From NCBI GenBank assembly GCA_907163375.1, contig CAJQUW010002006.1, positions 1 to 64,000 of the forward strand: a DNA stretch of 64,000 nt, given 5' to 3'. The number at the start of each line of letters is the position of its first letter. The stretch's first letter is position 1. Shown here piece by piece: positions 1 to 12,139 of this stretch. The notes below the pieces were generated by a model, which was not told the DNA's origin, searched no databases, and worked only from the letters and a program-made list of their open reading frames with translations. Source of the DNA: Prostheceraeus crozeri. Lineage: Eukaryota > Platyhelminthes > Polycladida > Euryleptidae. A program made the translations under genes and the position numbers.

Positions 1-260
1 ATGCCCAATTTGTATTACTTTATTGCAAATTACTTTATTACTTTATTAGTAATTTGCATTACTTTAAAGCTAAGCCTTTCTAATAATAAGATTATTTTCT
101 TAAGCGTGATCATATCACAAACTGCCTGCCACTGAAAGAGCAGAACATCACAATCAAAGAAAATGATCAGAGTTAACTTCAAAATATGCAAATGTGTCCA
201 CATTGCTATTCAGATTCAGGAAATGGGCAAATCAAAAAAGCCTAATTTTGATGTGATTTT
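1..260 (+). repeat. dispersed repeat family R, copy 1 (cut by window edge)
   Basis: The stretch around 100-210 (ending in the words TTCTTAAGCGTGATCATATC and CAGATTCAGGAAATG) returns as a diverged reverse copy at about 44970-45130. The opening words ATGCCCAATTTG also occur near 12722 in a third copy. No coding potential is visible. It is probably an old non-autonomous interspersed element whose left part lies outside the window; its class is unknown. Confidence 0.55.
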
Positions 261-1057
261 TGTCTTAGAAACTTTTTGTCACGGATTTCATTAAATGCCA
301 CGCTAAATGATGCGTGTTCCATCACAGATAAATGTTAAGTATGTGAGGACTACAACATTTTTGTGTAACTCGTTCAGAAATCACCATGTTTGAAATCATG
401 GCGTCGGTTATGTGACAAAGATGCAGGCATTCAATGAATGACTTTGAATTGCAATGCAATATTATGCAATGAATTACATGTGATGATATTACTCCAATAC
501 TACAACTCAACTTGCTCAAATATTATTACATTATCTAAGATGGTCATCAAAAGTTCATGTAGGCCTAATATACCAGCATGGTGGTAGTCCAAGACTAATG
601 ATTCAATATCACTAATTCGTGCTTGTCGTTACTGTTATGAACAGTGCTCTACATGTGTTGTATCATAGTAAATTGATTGAAAGTCTTTCTGAGCTAATTT
701 TCTTGTCATTATAGCTTAAACTGGTGATATATAATGAAATAAGAAAAAGTTGCAAAAAATTAAACCTGTATAAGAATGGAAGAGAATATGCCATCTGATT
801 AATGATTCTGTATTTAAACTTTATGAGAAAATGATTTCAACGGTCAGGAAAAGGAAAATTGACTGTTTAGTCACTCAGCAGTTAGCAATATTTCTTATAT
901 CAATTACATAACACAAAATTGTAGGCCTACATTTGCTGTAAGTATTGTTTGCCAGTAAAACTATAGACATGCATACTGAGCTTAGTACAATTATAGTATT
1001 ATAACTCTACATGTGTCCACGTGTTGTATATTGCATTGCATGTCTATGCTGTATAAG
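261..1057. other. no gene seen; AT-rich unique sequence
   Basis: Short open frames occur here, but none has recognisable protein character or splice-site support. Nothing else stands out. Confidence 0.5.
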
Positions 1058-1500
1058 GTTGCATGTGTTATAGACTTATTGTAGGTGTGCATGTGTTATA
1101 GACTTATTATAGGGGTGCATGTGTTATAGACTTATTGTAGGGGTGCATGTGTTATAGACGTATTATAGGGGTGCATGTGTTATAGACGTATTGTAGGGGT
1201 GTAAGTGTTATAAATTTATTGTAGGGGTGTATGTGTTATAGACTCATTGTAGGGGTGCATGTGTCATAGACGTATTGTAGGGGTGCATGTGTTTTATACT
1301 TATTGTAGGGGTGTAAGTGTTATAGACGTATTGTAGGGGTGCATGTGTTATAGACGTATTGTAGGGGTGCATGTGTTATAGACCTATTGTAGGGGTGCAT
1401 GTGTTTTAGACTTATTGTAGGGGTGTATGTGTTTTAGACTTATTGTAGGGGTGTATGTGTTTTAGACTTATTGTAGGGGCGCATGAGTTATATGACTATT
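1058..1500 (+). repeat. 28-bp minisatellite, about 15 copies
   Basis: The unit GCATGTGTTATAGACTTATT followed by GTAGGGGT repeats head to tail. Variation is mostly single-base (ACTTATT/ACGTATT, TTATAG/TTTTAG). The copies decay at both edges, and the last recognisable unit runs into TTGTGCGCCTAC. The array is non-coding. Confidence 0.9.
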
Positions 1501-2540
1501 GTGCGCCTACATGTACTGCATGTATCTTATGCAAGTAAAACTATTTTGCATATTTAAAGCTCATACATACATAGGTCTGCTGAATCACGATGAAAATTGC
1601 AAAAGCATGAAAAAGTTAACCGGAACCACAATCATTGCTGATTAATTATTGAACATCCTATATTTCGCTACACACTGTGCTTTAGTGACAAACTTTGAGT
1701 TGAATCAAAATCACGTGTGTACAAGTTCTGTCTTTTAATTCAATCGAAGCGCCTTAAAGTATACATATAAAGATAAATGTATTCATTGGGGAGACTAAAA
1801 TATTTATGTGGTCACTTGCGGTAATATCTTTCAACTGCATTGTCGTCATATAACCGATGGCGTCGATCATGTGACAGTTTGTGCTATTATAAAACATTTA
1901 AGTACGAAAAGAAACAGTGAGAGTGAAAGTTCTACTGTCATTAGTTACGCATAAAGTAGTGCTGCTAGCACGCATCATCTAAAAGTGGTCGTCAATCTTA
2001 TTCAATATTCCAGAATCTCTACAACATTCGCGTCGGTTATATGGCATTTTGTGCTCATGAAATTTGGATTTTTTGACTTAAGATTTTATGTTTTCAGCAA
2101 TCATTTATAGGCGACAATGATGCGACGATAAATTATTCTGCGGATGTGTTCACACATCTGAGTCTCAAAATGAAGCTTTCTAGCTATTGATATAATCGAT
2201 ATGTAGACATCGGTTACGTGACATTTGAAGCCGAGACAGGCAAGTGCACTGTAAATCGTACGCTGCGAAACGTATATACCAAAGCGATATTGTATTCGCT
2301 TTGGTAGTTAAATATTTGCTTTTGTACATACGAGTATTGTCGGAAATATGTACAAAAATGTACCAAAATGTACCAAATAAAATAACTAGAAAAATAGCAT
2401 ATAGGAACTCAGTGTGGTCTATAATATAATCAACAGAACTAAATTCAATACCTCTTTCATTTGATCGACATCTGAATCATGTTACAGTGCAGCGTGTGTA
2501 ATTTCGCCACAAGTGGCAAATATTCTTTCTTGAAGCATGC
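1501..2540. other. no gene; scattered degenerate motif
   Basis: A loose motif related to GCGTCGGTTATGTGACA recurs near 1858, 2028, 2208 and, weakly, 2466. It may be the remnant of a very old repeat of about 175 bp. A similar motif lies near 400. No gene-like frame is supported. Confidence 0.35.
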
Positions 2541-2544
2541 TATA

Positions 2545-2790
2545 AATACACCCTTACGGAAATGTATCATCAAAAATATCATGATGCCATGACATAAATA
2601 CGGGTTAATGATATTATTAATGATAGAAATATCATTTGGTGAAAGTTAATGATATTTTAATGATATTGTTCATGATATTTCTTGTTTATGATATTTCTAA
2701 TGATATTTCTGATGCTACAAATATCATGAGCATAGTAATGATATTTCTTTAATGATTTTATTGTTTCGGAAATGTCATTGAGTGAAATTG
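2545..2790 (+). repeat. ATGATATT-rich MITE-like element, copy 1
   Basis: The element opens with CCCTTACGGAAATGTATCATC and then consists mainly of interleaved ATGATATT and AATATCAT words, so it can fold back on itself at many places. The reverse complement of its opening end is seen at the far end of the second copy (12140-12385), which is why I read both as members of one family. No coding capacity. Confidence 0.6.
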
Positions 2791-3099
2791 ACTATATTTT
2801 CATGAATGTGAAGCATTTATTGAAATTATATTGAAGGTGCAAGTGAAATTACATGATATTTCTGTCATCGTCCTTCATTAACTGTGTCTAGATGCAATAG
2901 GCTAGTCGGAGGGCCACGCAGCTTAAATGAGTGCGCAAATTTTCCAAACCAGAATTTAGAGAAATTGCGCAGATTACGTCATCTCATAATTTATTTGGTA
3001 ATGTAAATTTCGATTTGGTGGAAGTGTTACAATTACATATTTAACTCTCTGCATTGTTGCTCTCAAGTTGATCATTCAACGCTGAATGCATAGAGTAGG

Positions 3100-3560
3100 T
3101 ATATCAGGTAGAGTGGTAACTCCGCATTTATTAAATCCCCAATGTGTATACACTTTAGATTTTATTAAATGAACTCAAGGGAGATCAGGTGGCATTGACA
3201 CAAAATGTGAGATATACAAATTTTTGCAATTTTGCAGAAATTACAACGGAATTGAGTGATCATGTGCAACAATGATTTCAATCAAATTTGAAAGATATAA
3301 ATGTGTATACATCACTATTCAGATTCAAGAAATGAAAAGAAATGAAACATGAAATTAGTGAATCATAAAATCATGGTGGTGAAATTGAATTAAAAGCCTA
3401 AAATTTCAGCCAAGAACGCACGAATAATATCGCGACTTTTTCATGAAGACTTTCATTATAATACAATTCATGAAATTCTCATGATAATCAGCTTGATTTC
3501 CGCTTAGCTAGGATGCTTATTATCAAATATTCATTCCTTTTGATGTCCAACTTGCTTCAT
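3100..3560 (+). repeat. dispersed repeat family R, copy 2
   Basis: The words GCATTTATTAAATCCCCAAT and TAGATTTTATTAAATGAACT recur near 12715-12770 and, reversed, near 45330-45400. The stretch ending with TTCATTCCTTTTGATGTCCA also recurs near 12640. Identity is moderate, so the copies are old. No protein is encoded. Confidence 0.6.
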
Positions 3561-5463
3561 ACTACTTATGTAGGAGAGTCATCTCGGTAGTATATAAATT
3601 GGCAAATTTTGACTTTTTTCAAAAGTGCTCAAATAATTTTTTTGGACCACGGGAACGTAATCTCCGCAAAAAACTGAATCTTTTGATATAAAAATTTTCA
3701 CTGTATAGTTATACTTCTTTGAGTCGACACTCTGCCTATATACTTACTCTATGATCCCTACTCTATGGCTGAATGAATTAAAATTCCATATTACAGGCCT
3801 TATTTCATATATCACAAGAGTTTTCAATTGAAATTGTATGATCTACTATATTTTGTTTAACTGCAGCTACACGTACTTTTTGATAATGCAGTAGAGGAGC
3901 AATGGGATGGTGGCAGATTTCTTGTTCAGTTTTGATCATTCCGATAACCGTCGGAGGCATATTCATTATTGTGAGAGATAAATGTCCAGCAATACAATGC
4001 ATGTGTTGCAATTGACAAGAGTTCTACTACCCACAATGTGCTGGGACTGAATTATTGATGACATAGTTTTATTCATTCAACTTGAGAAGCATCTGACACA
4101 AACTCTTCCGATGAACCAATTCGTGTGTTTCTATTGTCATCTGGTGTATATGGCAACATTCACTTTACTTCAGACCACAATTCACGATGGCATTTATTTC
4201 ACTTGACTTCAAGCAGGTTGATAACTCTATCGGTGACTACTCTGTGGACTGGGTTAGGAACGCATCAGCTGATATATGTTTAACTAATTCACCTCAACCA
4301 CAAAATTTCACCATAACAACTGACTGCGCATTTTCGAATTTGTTGACCCGCGCCAAATTTAGGATCAGCTGACAAAATGAGAGACTGTTCTACGCATGTA
4401 ATCAAGCTTGCTGACACAATTTGCTTGATTGGCAGCTGTACTAACTTAATCCTTTGACTATTGTGTCTGTACTTCTACCGAGAAACGTATGACAAAGAAG
4501 ACATCATTGAGCAGTAATATCAGCTCCTGATTCTACCGGAGCGCGTTTTGGACTATGTGTTCTGAAAACGATTTTCGATCGACATCGGAAGAATACTGCA
4601 ATTGACAACAAATGGTGAGTAGCAATTTATTGTTTTCAGCTATTGTTTAAACGAACTAATTAATTAGATTAATTAATTCAGGTTGAAACAATGGGTATAC
4701 CGTGAAACAGTAATTGAATTACTTTCCTTTATTATTTAAGCAGCTATCATACTTATGCAAGCAGTTATATTTTCGTATATATTCACACCTCAACTATTAT
4801 AGTGGAAGCACAATTGATGATTTTATAGTGCCACTGTTAAACGGACACTACTATCATATTGTATAAGCTTCATTAAGACTGAGTATTCATATTTTTCTAT
4901 ATTATACAGCACGCTAAATACTTGAACACCACATCTTAGACAATTTTTCTACGCATATTCAGCGCATAGGTTCCTGTATCTTCGTGTTTAGTAGGACGAT
5001 CTGACACAATAGGAAGCTACATAACGTGACTATCAATTAACTTCCGCTTTATTTGTAAAAGAAGATTTATAGCATGTTACAAATTTGCAAACTAATTTCA
5101 ATCACTATACTAGATATTATTTAGCAGCATCGTTGGGAGGTTGTTGAAGTACATTTACATATATATATTTATTTTTTTCACTCATCCAGTTAAGCAGACA
5201 ATACATCTGCTACTCGCAACTGCTGAATTCTGAACTATATCTCAGAACGTCACTCACTAGTACAGTTTGATCTAGGTGGTAAGCAAATTAAGAGCATCTT
5301 TTTTGAAAGAAAGCATTAATTTCCTGCTAAATTTTGATTCTCTTGAATGTTTTGATGAAAATTATTCACTGAAATATATAGCAACATATATTATTGCCAC
5401 TGATAGCATCAAATCTGAGCTAGAGTTAGGTTTATAAGCTTATAATATAAAAAAAGCGCGTCA
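3561..5463. other. upstream region of the transposase, no protein gene supported
   Basis: No long frame is convincing. A strong splice-donor-like site (ATG followed by GTGAGTAGC) lies at about 4616. It could close a short leader exon of the transposase gene that starts at 5464, but no matching acceptor can be proven. The ends of the transposon were not found. Confidence 0.3.
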
Positions 5464-6723
5464 ATGCCTAGAAAAGGAGATTATTTAAGGTGGTTGAAAC
5501 CTGCTAGTAATGATCCCATTCTAAAGTCGACTTTATGGCGAATGTCGAAAAGTTTGAATGAAAGTACATGTAACTCCATCAATGATGTATCAAACCCAGT
5601 CGACGATCAGGAACCAATGGAAGATATCATTTATACCGATGATTTAGAATTTGATTTCAGCGTTCCTGAATTATCTGATGAAGCAAAACAAATGTTTGAT
5701 GAAAATGTTTATACGGATCACGTGAATGAAATAGAGGATCATGATGAAACACCGCTGTATGAATCAAGCTACTTGACTATTCGCCAATTCATGCTGCTTT
5801 TTCTATCACTGATAATCTCATGTAATATGTCATACAAAAGTGCAGAATCAATTTTACAATTCATTTCAATGATTTTGCCTCAGCCTAACAATGTTTTAAA
5901 GTCCAAATATTTTTTGAAAACGCATTTTAGTTCGTCGCTAGAGTTGATGCAGACATTTTTCTGTGAGACCTGTAATGAAATATTGAATGACGGGTTGCGT
6001 TGCAATAATTGTCAAAAAGAATATCAAAAAACAGAACTAGAGTCATCAAACCATCGTTTTTTTTATTCCAATATTAGGAAAATTTTAAGCGATATAATAA
6101 ACGCTTACAACAGTAAGCTTAGACCAGCAGTTGGATCCACTTTTCAAGAATTGTATGAAAGTTTTTCGTCCTATAGGGTATTAAGCTTTAGTATATGTTC
6201 TGACGGCATTTCAATATTCAATTCTAGTAACCCATCCGCATGGCCAATTCTAGCCCTTGTCAATGAACTTCCTTCTCATGCCCAATTTCACAACATCTTC
6301 TTAATGGGAATATACTATGGTAGTGCAAAGCCTAAATTTGAATTATATTTTAAGCATATATCGACTATTTTGAAAAATCTTTCTAGTGAAGGTATAATGC
6401 ATGCTGGAAATAAGTACGTTATAGTACCTATCAATGTGGTAGCTGACTCGGTTGCCCGATGTCAGCTGCAGAATATTAAGCAATTCAATGGCAATTTTGG
6501 TTGTTCATGGTGCAAACACCAGGTTACTCGGGTTCCGAAGGGTAACGGATTCACGCAGGTTTATGATTTTGCTGACATAAGACCAATAGCACGAACACAT
6601 GACGGCATACTTGCAGATGCGCAAATAGCCATTTCGATCAATCAGCCATTTCAAGGTGTTAAGGGAGTTTGTCCTCTAAGTGATTTTCCATTTTTTAATT
6701 TAGTGGATGGTTTTAAGATTTAA
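5464..6723 (+). CDS. Tnp2-like (CACTA/EnSpm-type) transposase, N-terminal and core part
   Basis: This 419-residue frame has the look of the large Tnp2-related transposases common in invertebrate genomes. A short acidic N-terminal region comes first. At about residues 165-190 there is a zinc-binding pair of CxxC motifs (FCETCNEI and RCNNCQKEY). Then come the catalytic-region words FSICSDGISIFNSSNPSAWP (about 240-260), a LVNELP segment and a second Cys pair GCSWCK (about 350). The frame stops just after LVDGFKI. In relatives this position continues as DYMHC, and the next frame begins MHCFDRSV, so a small indel at about 6720 has split the gene. The start at 5464 follows a purine-rich leader and gives the typical N-terminus. 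Expected function: cut-and-paste transposition of its own element in the nucleus. Family assignment is by motif memory, not by search. Confidence 0.75.
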   Translation: MPRKGDYLRWLKPASNDPILKSTLWRMSKSLNESTCNSINDVSNPVDDQEPMEDIIYTDDLEFDFSVPELSDEAKQMFDENVYTDHVNEIEDHDETPLYESSYLTIRQFMLLFLSLIISCNMSYKSAESILQFISMILPQPNNVLKSKYFLKTHFSSSLELMQTFFCETCNEILNDGLRCNNCQKEYQKTELESSNHRFFYSNIRKILSDIINAYNSKLRPAVGSTFQELYESFSSYRVLSFSICSDGISIFNSSNPSAWPILALVNELPSHAQFHNIFLMGIYYGSAKPKFELYFKHISTILKNLSSEGIMHAGNKYVIVPINVVADSVARCQLQNIKQFNGNFGCSWCKHQVTRVPKGNGFTQVYDFADIRPIARTHDGILADAQIAISINQPFQGVKGVCPLSDFPFFNLVDGFKI

Positions 6724-7289
6724 TGCATTGTTTTGATAGAAGTGTCATGAAATTAATGCTGAACTTATGGCTCAATCCGTCGATTAGCCGAGCAGATCAG
6801 TTTACTAATATTTCGAGATTTCGATCTGAAATTTATCTTAAGCTGAGTCAATTTAGAGTTCCATCGTTTATGAGCAGGCCTCCTCGATCTATAAGAGCCA
6901 TAGAATTTTGGAAAGCGCAAGAATTTAATGATTTCTTATTGTTTTATGGTCCTATTGTTCTAGAAAATGTGTTGCCGACAAATGCATATGAACACTTTCT
7001 ATCACTGAATGAAATTATGTATGACATACTTACCTACGAAAGAAACAATGCTGACTTAGAAAAATTGGATGTAGGAATAAATAGATTTGTTTACGATTTT
7101 AGAGAAATCTATGGTATTCAAAATTTGACTTACAACGTTCACTTGCTATTGCATATAAGGAAAAATTTGGCTCATTTCGGTCCGCAAGTATTGTACCATA
7201 TGTATCGATTTGAGGCATGTAATAATGTTTTAATACATCTATTCAATGGTACACAAAGTAACTGCCTTCAGTACTTCATACAAAGCTAG
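6723..7289 (+). CDS. Tnp2-like transposase, C-terminal part in shifted frame
   Basis: This frame continues the same protein in the -1 frame. The stop of the upstream frame and this ATG overlap as TAATG. Family-typical words are RPPRSIRAIEFWKAQEFNDF (about residues 56-75), FYGPIVLENVLP and YNVHLLLHIRKNLAHFGP, which resemble the C-terminal helical region of these transposases. It ends shortly after a FNGTQ motif, and the extreme C-terminus seems to be missing. The overlapping TAATG could be read as a coupled second gene. The split in the middle of the conserved LVDGF...DYMHC block argues for a broken gene instead. Confidence 0.7.
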   Translation: MHCFDRSVMKLMLNLWLNPSISRADQFTNISRFRSEIYLKLSQFRVPSFMSRPPRSIRAIEFWKAQEFNDFLLFYGPIVLENVLPTNAYEHFLSLNEIMYDILTYERNNADLEKLDVGINRFVYDFREIYGIQNLTYNVHLLLHIRKNLAHFGPQVLYHMYRFEACNNVLIHLFNGTQSNCLQYFIQS

Positions 7290-7444
7290 TAGAATTAATA
7301 ACTTCATTTCCAACTTTTATTTCGAAAGAAAATTAATCTTGTCGACGCATTTCGTGAAATTGTTAATTGTAATAATTGTTAACATTTTTTAAAATTTATG
7401 ATTGAAAATATTAACTTAGATATCATCAGCACCAAAGAAACTAG

Positions 7445-9246
7445 ATCCTTCGTTTTTTCCTTTATAAAGTCAACCACGATCATCATGTCGGTGTTTCTGA
7501 TCACGAAATTGTAGCAAATATTGATGCAGCTAGTTTTGGAACTTTCATAAAAATCAATGTTGTTCAACTTCTCATTCAGGACGAGCTTTGCAAATTGTCG
7601 AAGGTGGAACTGGTACAACGCATTAGGAAGCTGGAGTTTCAGGTCACCAATCTGCAACGCCTGAATTCCATTCTGATTGAAGATGTCCAGATGACCATCT
7701 CACGGACTCGGCGATCAATCGTAAGTGAATATTCTCATAAGGAAGTAAATAAGCAAAATTCTTAAAAAATTATAATAAAATTAATTTATACATGTACACT
7801 GAAATGCTAAATATTCAAATAAAAGTACTTATTTTTAGGTTCACGTGCGTCAGAAGGCGAATAGCTTCACTGATGCTTTCAGTATCGCGGCGATGGATAC
7901 AGGAGAACCCGAGATGGGGATGCGGGAATTCATGGAGGACGATGCTGCCTTAGCTGCCCACAGACCTGCCACTCCAACAATGCCGGCGCATCCACAAACC
8001 TCAGCCCTTCACGATCCCGTCCAGTCTTTCGCATTTGTTCCAACACCTGAGCATCCATCACTACCGCCCGTCCACCTTCCAACAACGCCCGTCCACCTGC
8101 CTACAACGCCCGTCCACCTTCCTACAACGCCCGTCCACCTTCCTACAACGCACGTCTACTTTCCTGCAACGCCCGTTCACCTACCTCCTACACCTACAGC
8201 TTCATCTGTTCTCCGTGACGTTAAGAATTGTCGTCCACGAACGCCGAGAACCCCGCAGCCGGTTGCTGTTGGCGAAGTGCCTGTCCTAACTGATATCCAA
8301 GCACTTGCCATCGAAGCTTGTTGCCAGTGGAAGAAGCTGGTTAGTGTCATGTTAGGGACAGCGTATACCAGGGAGCAGTTGGTGCGGCTGAGTGCTGTTC
8401 GGTCAAGAGGTGGTGGACCAGTAGTCAGCTCTAGTGTTCGGAACTGGATCTTCAGTAAGTAGAAATATATCTGTTCACATGTATTCTTAGCAGAAGCACT
8501 CAGTTGTCAACCAAGCAAGTACAAGTTGTTGTGGTTGTTCACAGCTAATTTCATCTATGATCGTAGAGATGCTTTGTATTACAATTTTAATGAACGCCAA
8601 TTGCCAACGAGTTTTGTGTTGGTGACATGGTTATCGTTCGTGTTAGCATCAGTTGTGGTACCGCTTAGAAATTCATTAGAATCATTATTATGATGATTAT
8701 TACAATGATTATGACTTATGAGGTGCAACTCTTATCTAATATAATGTAAAATATATTGCAGTACAGAACTGAAACGTTCTGTGAAGATGGCAAAGGAAAG
8801 AGATATGAAATACAAAATAAATTTCTGGATTCAGTCAGGTTAATTTTTCCTTTTATTGTTATTGGCATAATGTAGCTCAATCAATACCTGTCACATTCTT
8901 TTATGGTGACATAAAAGAATTTTTTTTTCTTTGAAGATTTTTTTCTTTGGTCCTATTTCATTAAAAACCATAGATCGATGCAAAAATGGAAGATGGAAGC
9001 AACATGAATCAGTTTTCAAATAAAGTGATGTAAATTTGTGCGATTTCATGTTTTCTATATATTTCTGCATATTTGAGTCCTATTCTTGTTTTCGATTGAA
9101 TATTTTTCTTTGCTTAGATAAGATGCGCAAGCAAGCTTGTTTTATTTTCAGGTGAAGTGCATTGATTGGATCCCAGCGTCCAAGAAAAGGACATCATCCA
9201 ACGAATGTCCCAGAAGTTCCGAGACTGTAGGAAATTGGCGAAGTAA
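7445..9246 (+). CDS. spliced BEN-domain protein with coiled coil and Pro-rich repeat (three exons, broken)
   Basis: Three exons are read from splice borders. Exon 1 (open from 7445, ends 7720 before GTAAGTG) encodes a charged helix, ELVQRIRKLEFQVTNLQRLN, a probable coiled coil. The intron is 7721-7838. Exon 2 (7839-8454, before GTAAGT) joins in phase 0. It encodes an acidic stretch, a Pro-rich tandem repeat of PTTPVHL units, and the start of a BEN-like domain (WKKLVSVMLGTAYTREQL). Exon 3 (9152-9246, after TTTATTTTCAG) encodes the last helix (LDPSVQEKDIIQRMSQKF then RDCRK) up to TAA at 9244. On this model an in-frame TGA at 9163-9165 interrupts the BEN domain, so the copy is probably dead unless splicing differs. 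BEN domains bind DNA or chromatin. The gene follows the transposase on the same strand by about 150 bp and may be an accessory gene of that transposon. Start codon not identified. Confidence 0.6.
8064..8195 (+). repeat. 21-bp coding tandem repeat inside the BEN gene
   Basis: About six copies of a CCTACAACGCCCGTCCACCTT-like unit, each coding for PTTPVHL, sit inside exon 2. The period of seven codons keeps the frame open, and the other plus-strand frame also stays open. It is a flexible Pro/Thr linker that has grown by slippage. Confidence 0.85.
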
Positions 9247-12130
9247 TAGTTGTTCCTATTTTGAGTCTTCGTGAACCTAATTGGAGATACAATTTCTGTT
9301 CTGTTATCCTGATTTCTGATGAATTTTCAACTATGCGGTTAGTAACTATATGTATATCATTATTTGTGCTTGATGCTTTGACTAGACGCCTTAATCATAG
9401 GATTTGATTTGACAGGAATTCCAAAATAGCATGGCTCGTCAGAACGGCTCGGAATGGTTCAATCTATCGTGTGATGTCGTTATTGGCTTCACAAATTGAA
9501 TGACTATACAATGGGTTGCACTCTGCGTATATTTTTTCTTGCTTTGCCGTGCGGCTGATAATCATGCAGATTGCAGAGTGCCTGTTCGCCTGGGAATAGA
9601 ATAGAAAGATTTCCTCAAACTTGAACAAATTAAGCACAAATGTTCATTGGCAGCCGTAGACGCTGATTTTCGCCAATACAGGGATGCGTCATTACGGCTG
9701 GGAATAACCCAAACTAGCTTAAAATATCTAGAGTGGCTAAACAAGCTGAAGAACTGCTCAGGGTGTACTGAGTCTATTTATACTGGCTATATTATTATCT
9801 GAAATATTTTATAGGTCTCCTAGATATTTCTTTTGATTTTAAAATCAATTTCAGTCAAGTTACCTGTAATTTCTAGTATTCTTGCCTACACTGTAACTGA
9901 ACTTTCCGTTTCCATGTATATTCAGTCATAGATGGTTTACATCAATTAAAAGCATTTTGGTGTTTACGAGTAGATAAGTTTCTATTATTATGGCTGATAG
10001 TCAAAGCATCGAGAATAAATACTAATATGCTGACCATGTTAAGTTGTGTAGAAATGTACATCAATCAAGTGCGATCAATTCAATATGCATTCCGTTCTCT
10101 AGTTTCGAAGTCATGGTCGAGTTTGTGACATTTTTTACATGTGGGCCGTTTGTAAGTAGCTTGCAGTACCCTTCTCAACAAACAAATATCTGCTATTTTT
10201 GACTGTTCACTACATAGGTACTGAGAGAGCAAGTATTCTGTTCTAGACACGCAGTCATCTCAAGTGGGTTGAGCAGTGTCAGGAATCTTCAGGGTAAATC
10301 TCTGTCGTGTTGTAGCCCCTCTTTCAATCCTGAATTTCTTAAATATTTCGATGGAAGCAGATCTGTTTCAAGTTTGTTCGTGAATGATTCTCAAGTCTTC
10401 CAAAATAATTATTACAGAAAAAATTGGTCAATTGTGGAGTCTTGCTCTTACGGAATAATGCTCAACTAAGTTTTCGATCTCCAACCAATTTGAATGATCA
10501 ATGTGCAAGTGGAAAACCTTCATTGCATCATATAGTTTCCATCTTTTCTTTCAAATTATAAGTAGGCCTATCAGTATCATTCACTATAGAGTCAGAACAT
10601 GTCCACACCACAATAGTCTCAAACCTGGGAGCAGTGATGTTAAAGCTTCATTTTTTCCTTGTTAAATCATTCATCGTTAAAGAAATTTGATTTATATCTT
10701 TCTAGCAATTAACACCAACCGCTCATGCTGTTTTCTAGATAGCATAGGAAATGTGATCAACTAATTAATTATAACTATAATAGGAGAAAATATTCTAGTA
10801 GTCCACCTTGGAGTTCCTATTTACTTCGTCAATTTACTGCTCCTGTATTGTGTTCCAACACAATATCCGTTACAATATGGACACCTTCCGCTGAATTGAC
10901 GATCCTGTTTGCCTATCGTTGCCGTTATGTATGTAACATTATGATCGTGTTGAATTGAAAAGTGACAAGGTTTACTATCCTTGTATTATTAGATTCATTT
11001 ACGGCCTTCTGTGTGACTACGAGCCTAACTTTTCTGCATCAACTATAGTATGTGAATATTTCAGTTTGTCATGAAATTTCCGAAAATATTGTAGTAGGTT
11101 CCTACATTTTTCTCATGTGACTCATCGTATATTTCATGTTATATGGACGCCATTTGTTACTGCTGTTTAATGAAAGCATATTGTAATAGAAGCTAATGAC
11201 TTCTTTGATGCAATTTTGTACAATATGTACATGTATACTGTATTTAGAAGTTTCAAATGCTGTAATTTTGTGCTAATGTAGATACAAATGAATAAGTTAC
11301 TCATTTCAAAGTCCCTTTGTTTTCGACTAGCGACTGTTATTCTTGTATTTTCTTTAGAGTCGTTTTCATTTCGGTTTGTGTCGAACTTTACTGTACTACA
11401 TATAAACTTGGATGGTTGGTAATATGACTTGCGCGTAAAAGAGAAAAATGTAAATATGATATTGTGACTCCTTTCATAAAATCATTGACTACTAAAATTG
11501 ATGTAAAGGTGATACTTTGAATTCATACTGTTAATGGTTGCATTACTCAAGTTCTTTAAACTGACGAATTTCTAGAGTCTGTCTTTGATAAATGTGCCCA
11601 TCAAATTGTTTTTGTGCTTACACATTGGCTATGGTGTAATATGTAATAACGTGTAGAATGTATCCGGCAGGAATGTATCCAGTCATGCACCGATTTAGTC
11701 GAAAACTTAATTAGAAATTTTAGTAAGCGTGTATCTTTGAAGTAAATCAAAAGAAGTTCTGCCTATCTTTTTCTACATTGAATAGATTGAATACATTGAT
11801 TTTCCACGTTGAATAAATAGAATTTTTTCCCAATTGCCCATAAAACGTACATTATATATTGTGCCTTTGAGTATGCAACTGTCTGAATGTGATTCACTGT
11901 TAAGATGATATCCGCGTGTATAGACTTGTTTCTGTAAAATAATTGGAAAGCTCATTCTTCAGATTTTGAATTGACACTGTCGTGTACTAGACAATCATAC
12001 AGTTCATGTTGGACTTAAAGTCAGTTCCTTTGTATAATAATAGTTACTTTTGAAATATTGTTGTTTTGTTTACCTGGTAAATCATCTCTTACTTTCACGT
12101 ATGACATTCGTCAGTGGGTTATTTGTGATT
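9247..12130. other. long stretch with no supported gene
   Basis: Only short unconvincing frames are present. The sequence is AT-rich and I could not match it to other parts of the window. The 3' end of the Tnp2-type transposon should lie somewhere here, but no terminal repeat was recognised. Confidence 0.45.
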
Positions 12131-12139
12131 TCACCTATT

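Noticed and set aside
7379-7657. Minus-strand frame of 92 codons
   Set aside because: It is the antisense of BEN exon 1. The plus strand has the splice donor and the coiled-coil sequence.
8035-8289. Second plus-strand frame over the Pro-rich repeat
   Set aside because: A shadow of the 21-bp repeat; the other frame carries the BEN domain and the splice sites.
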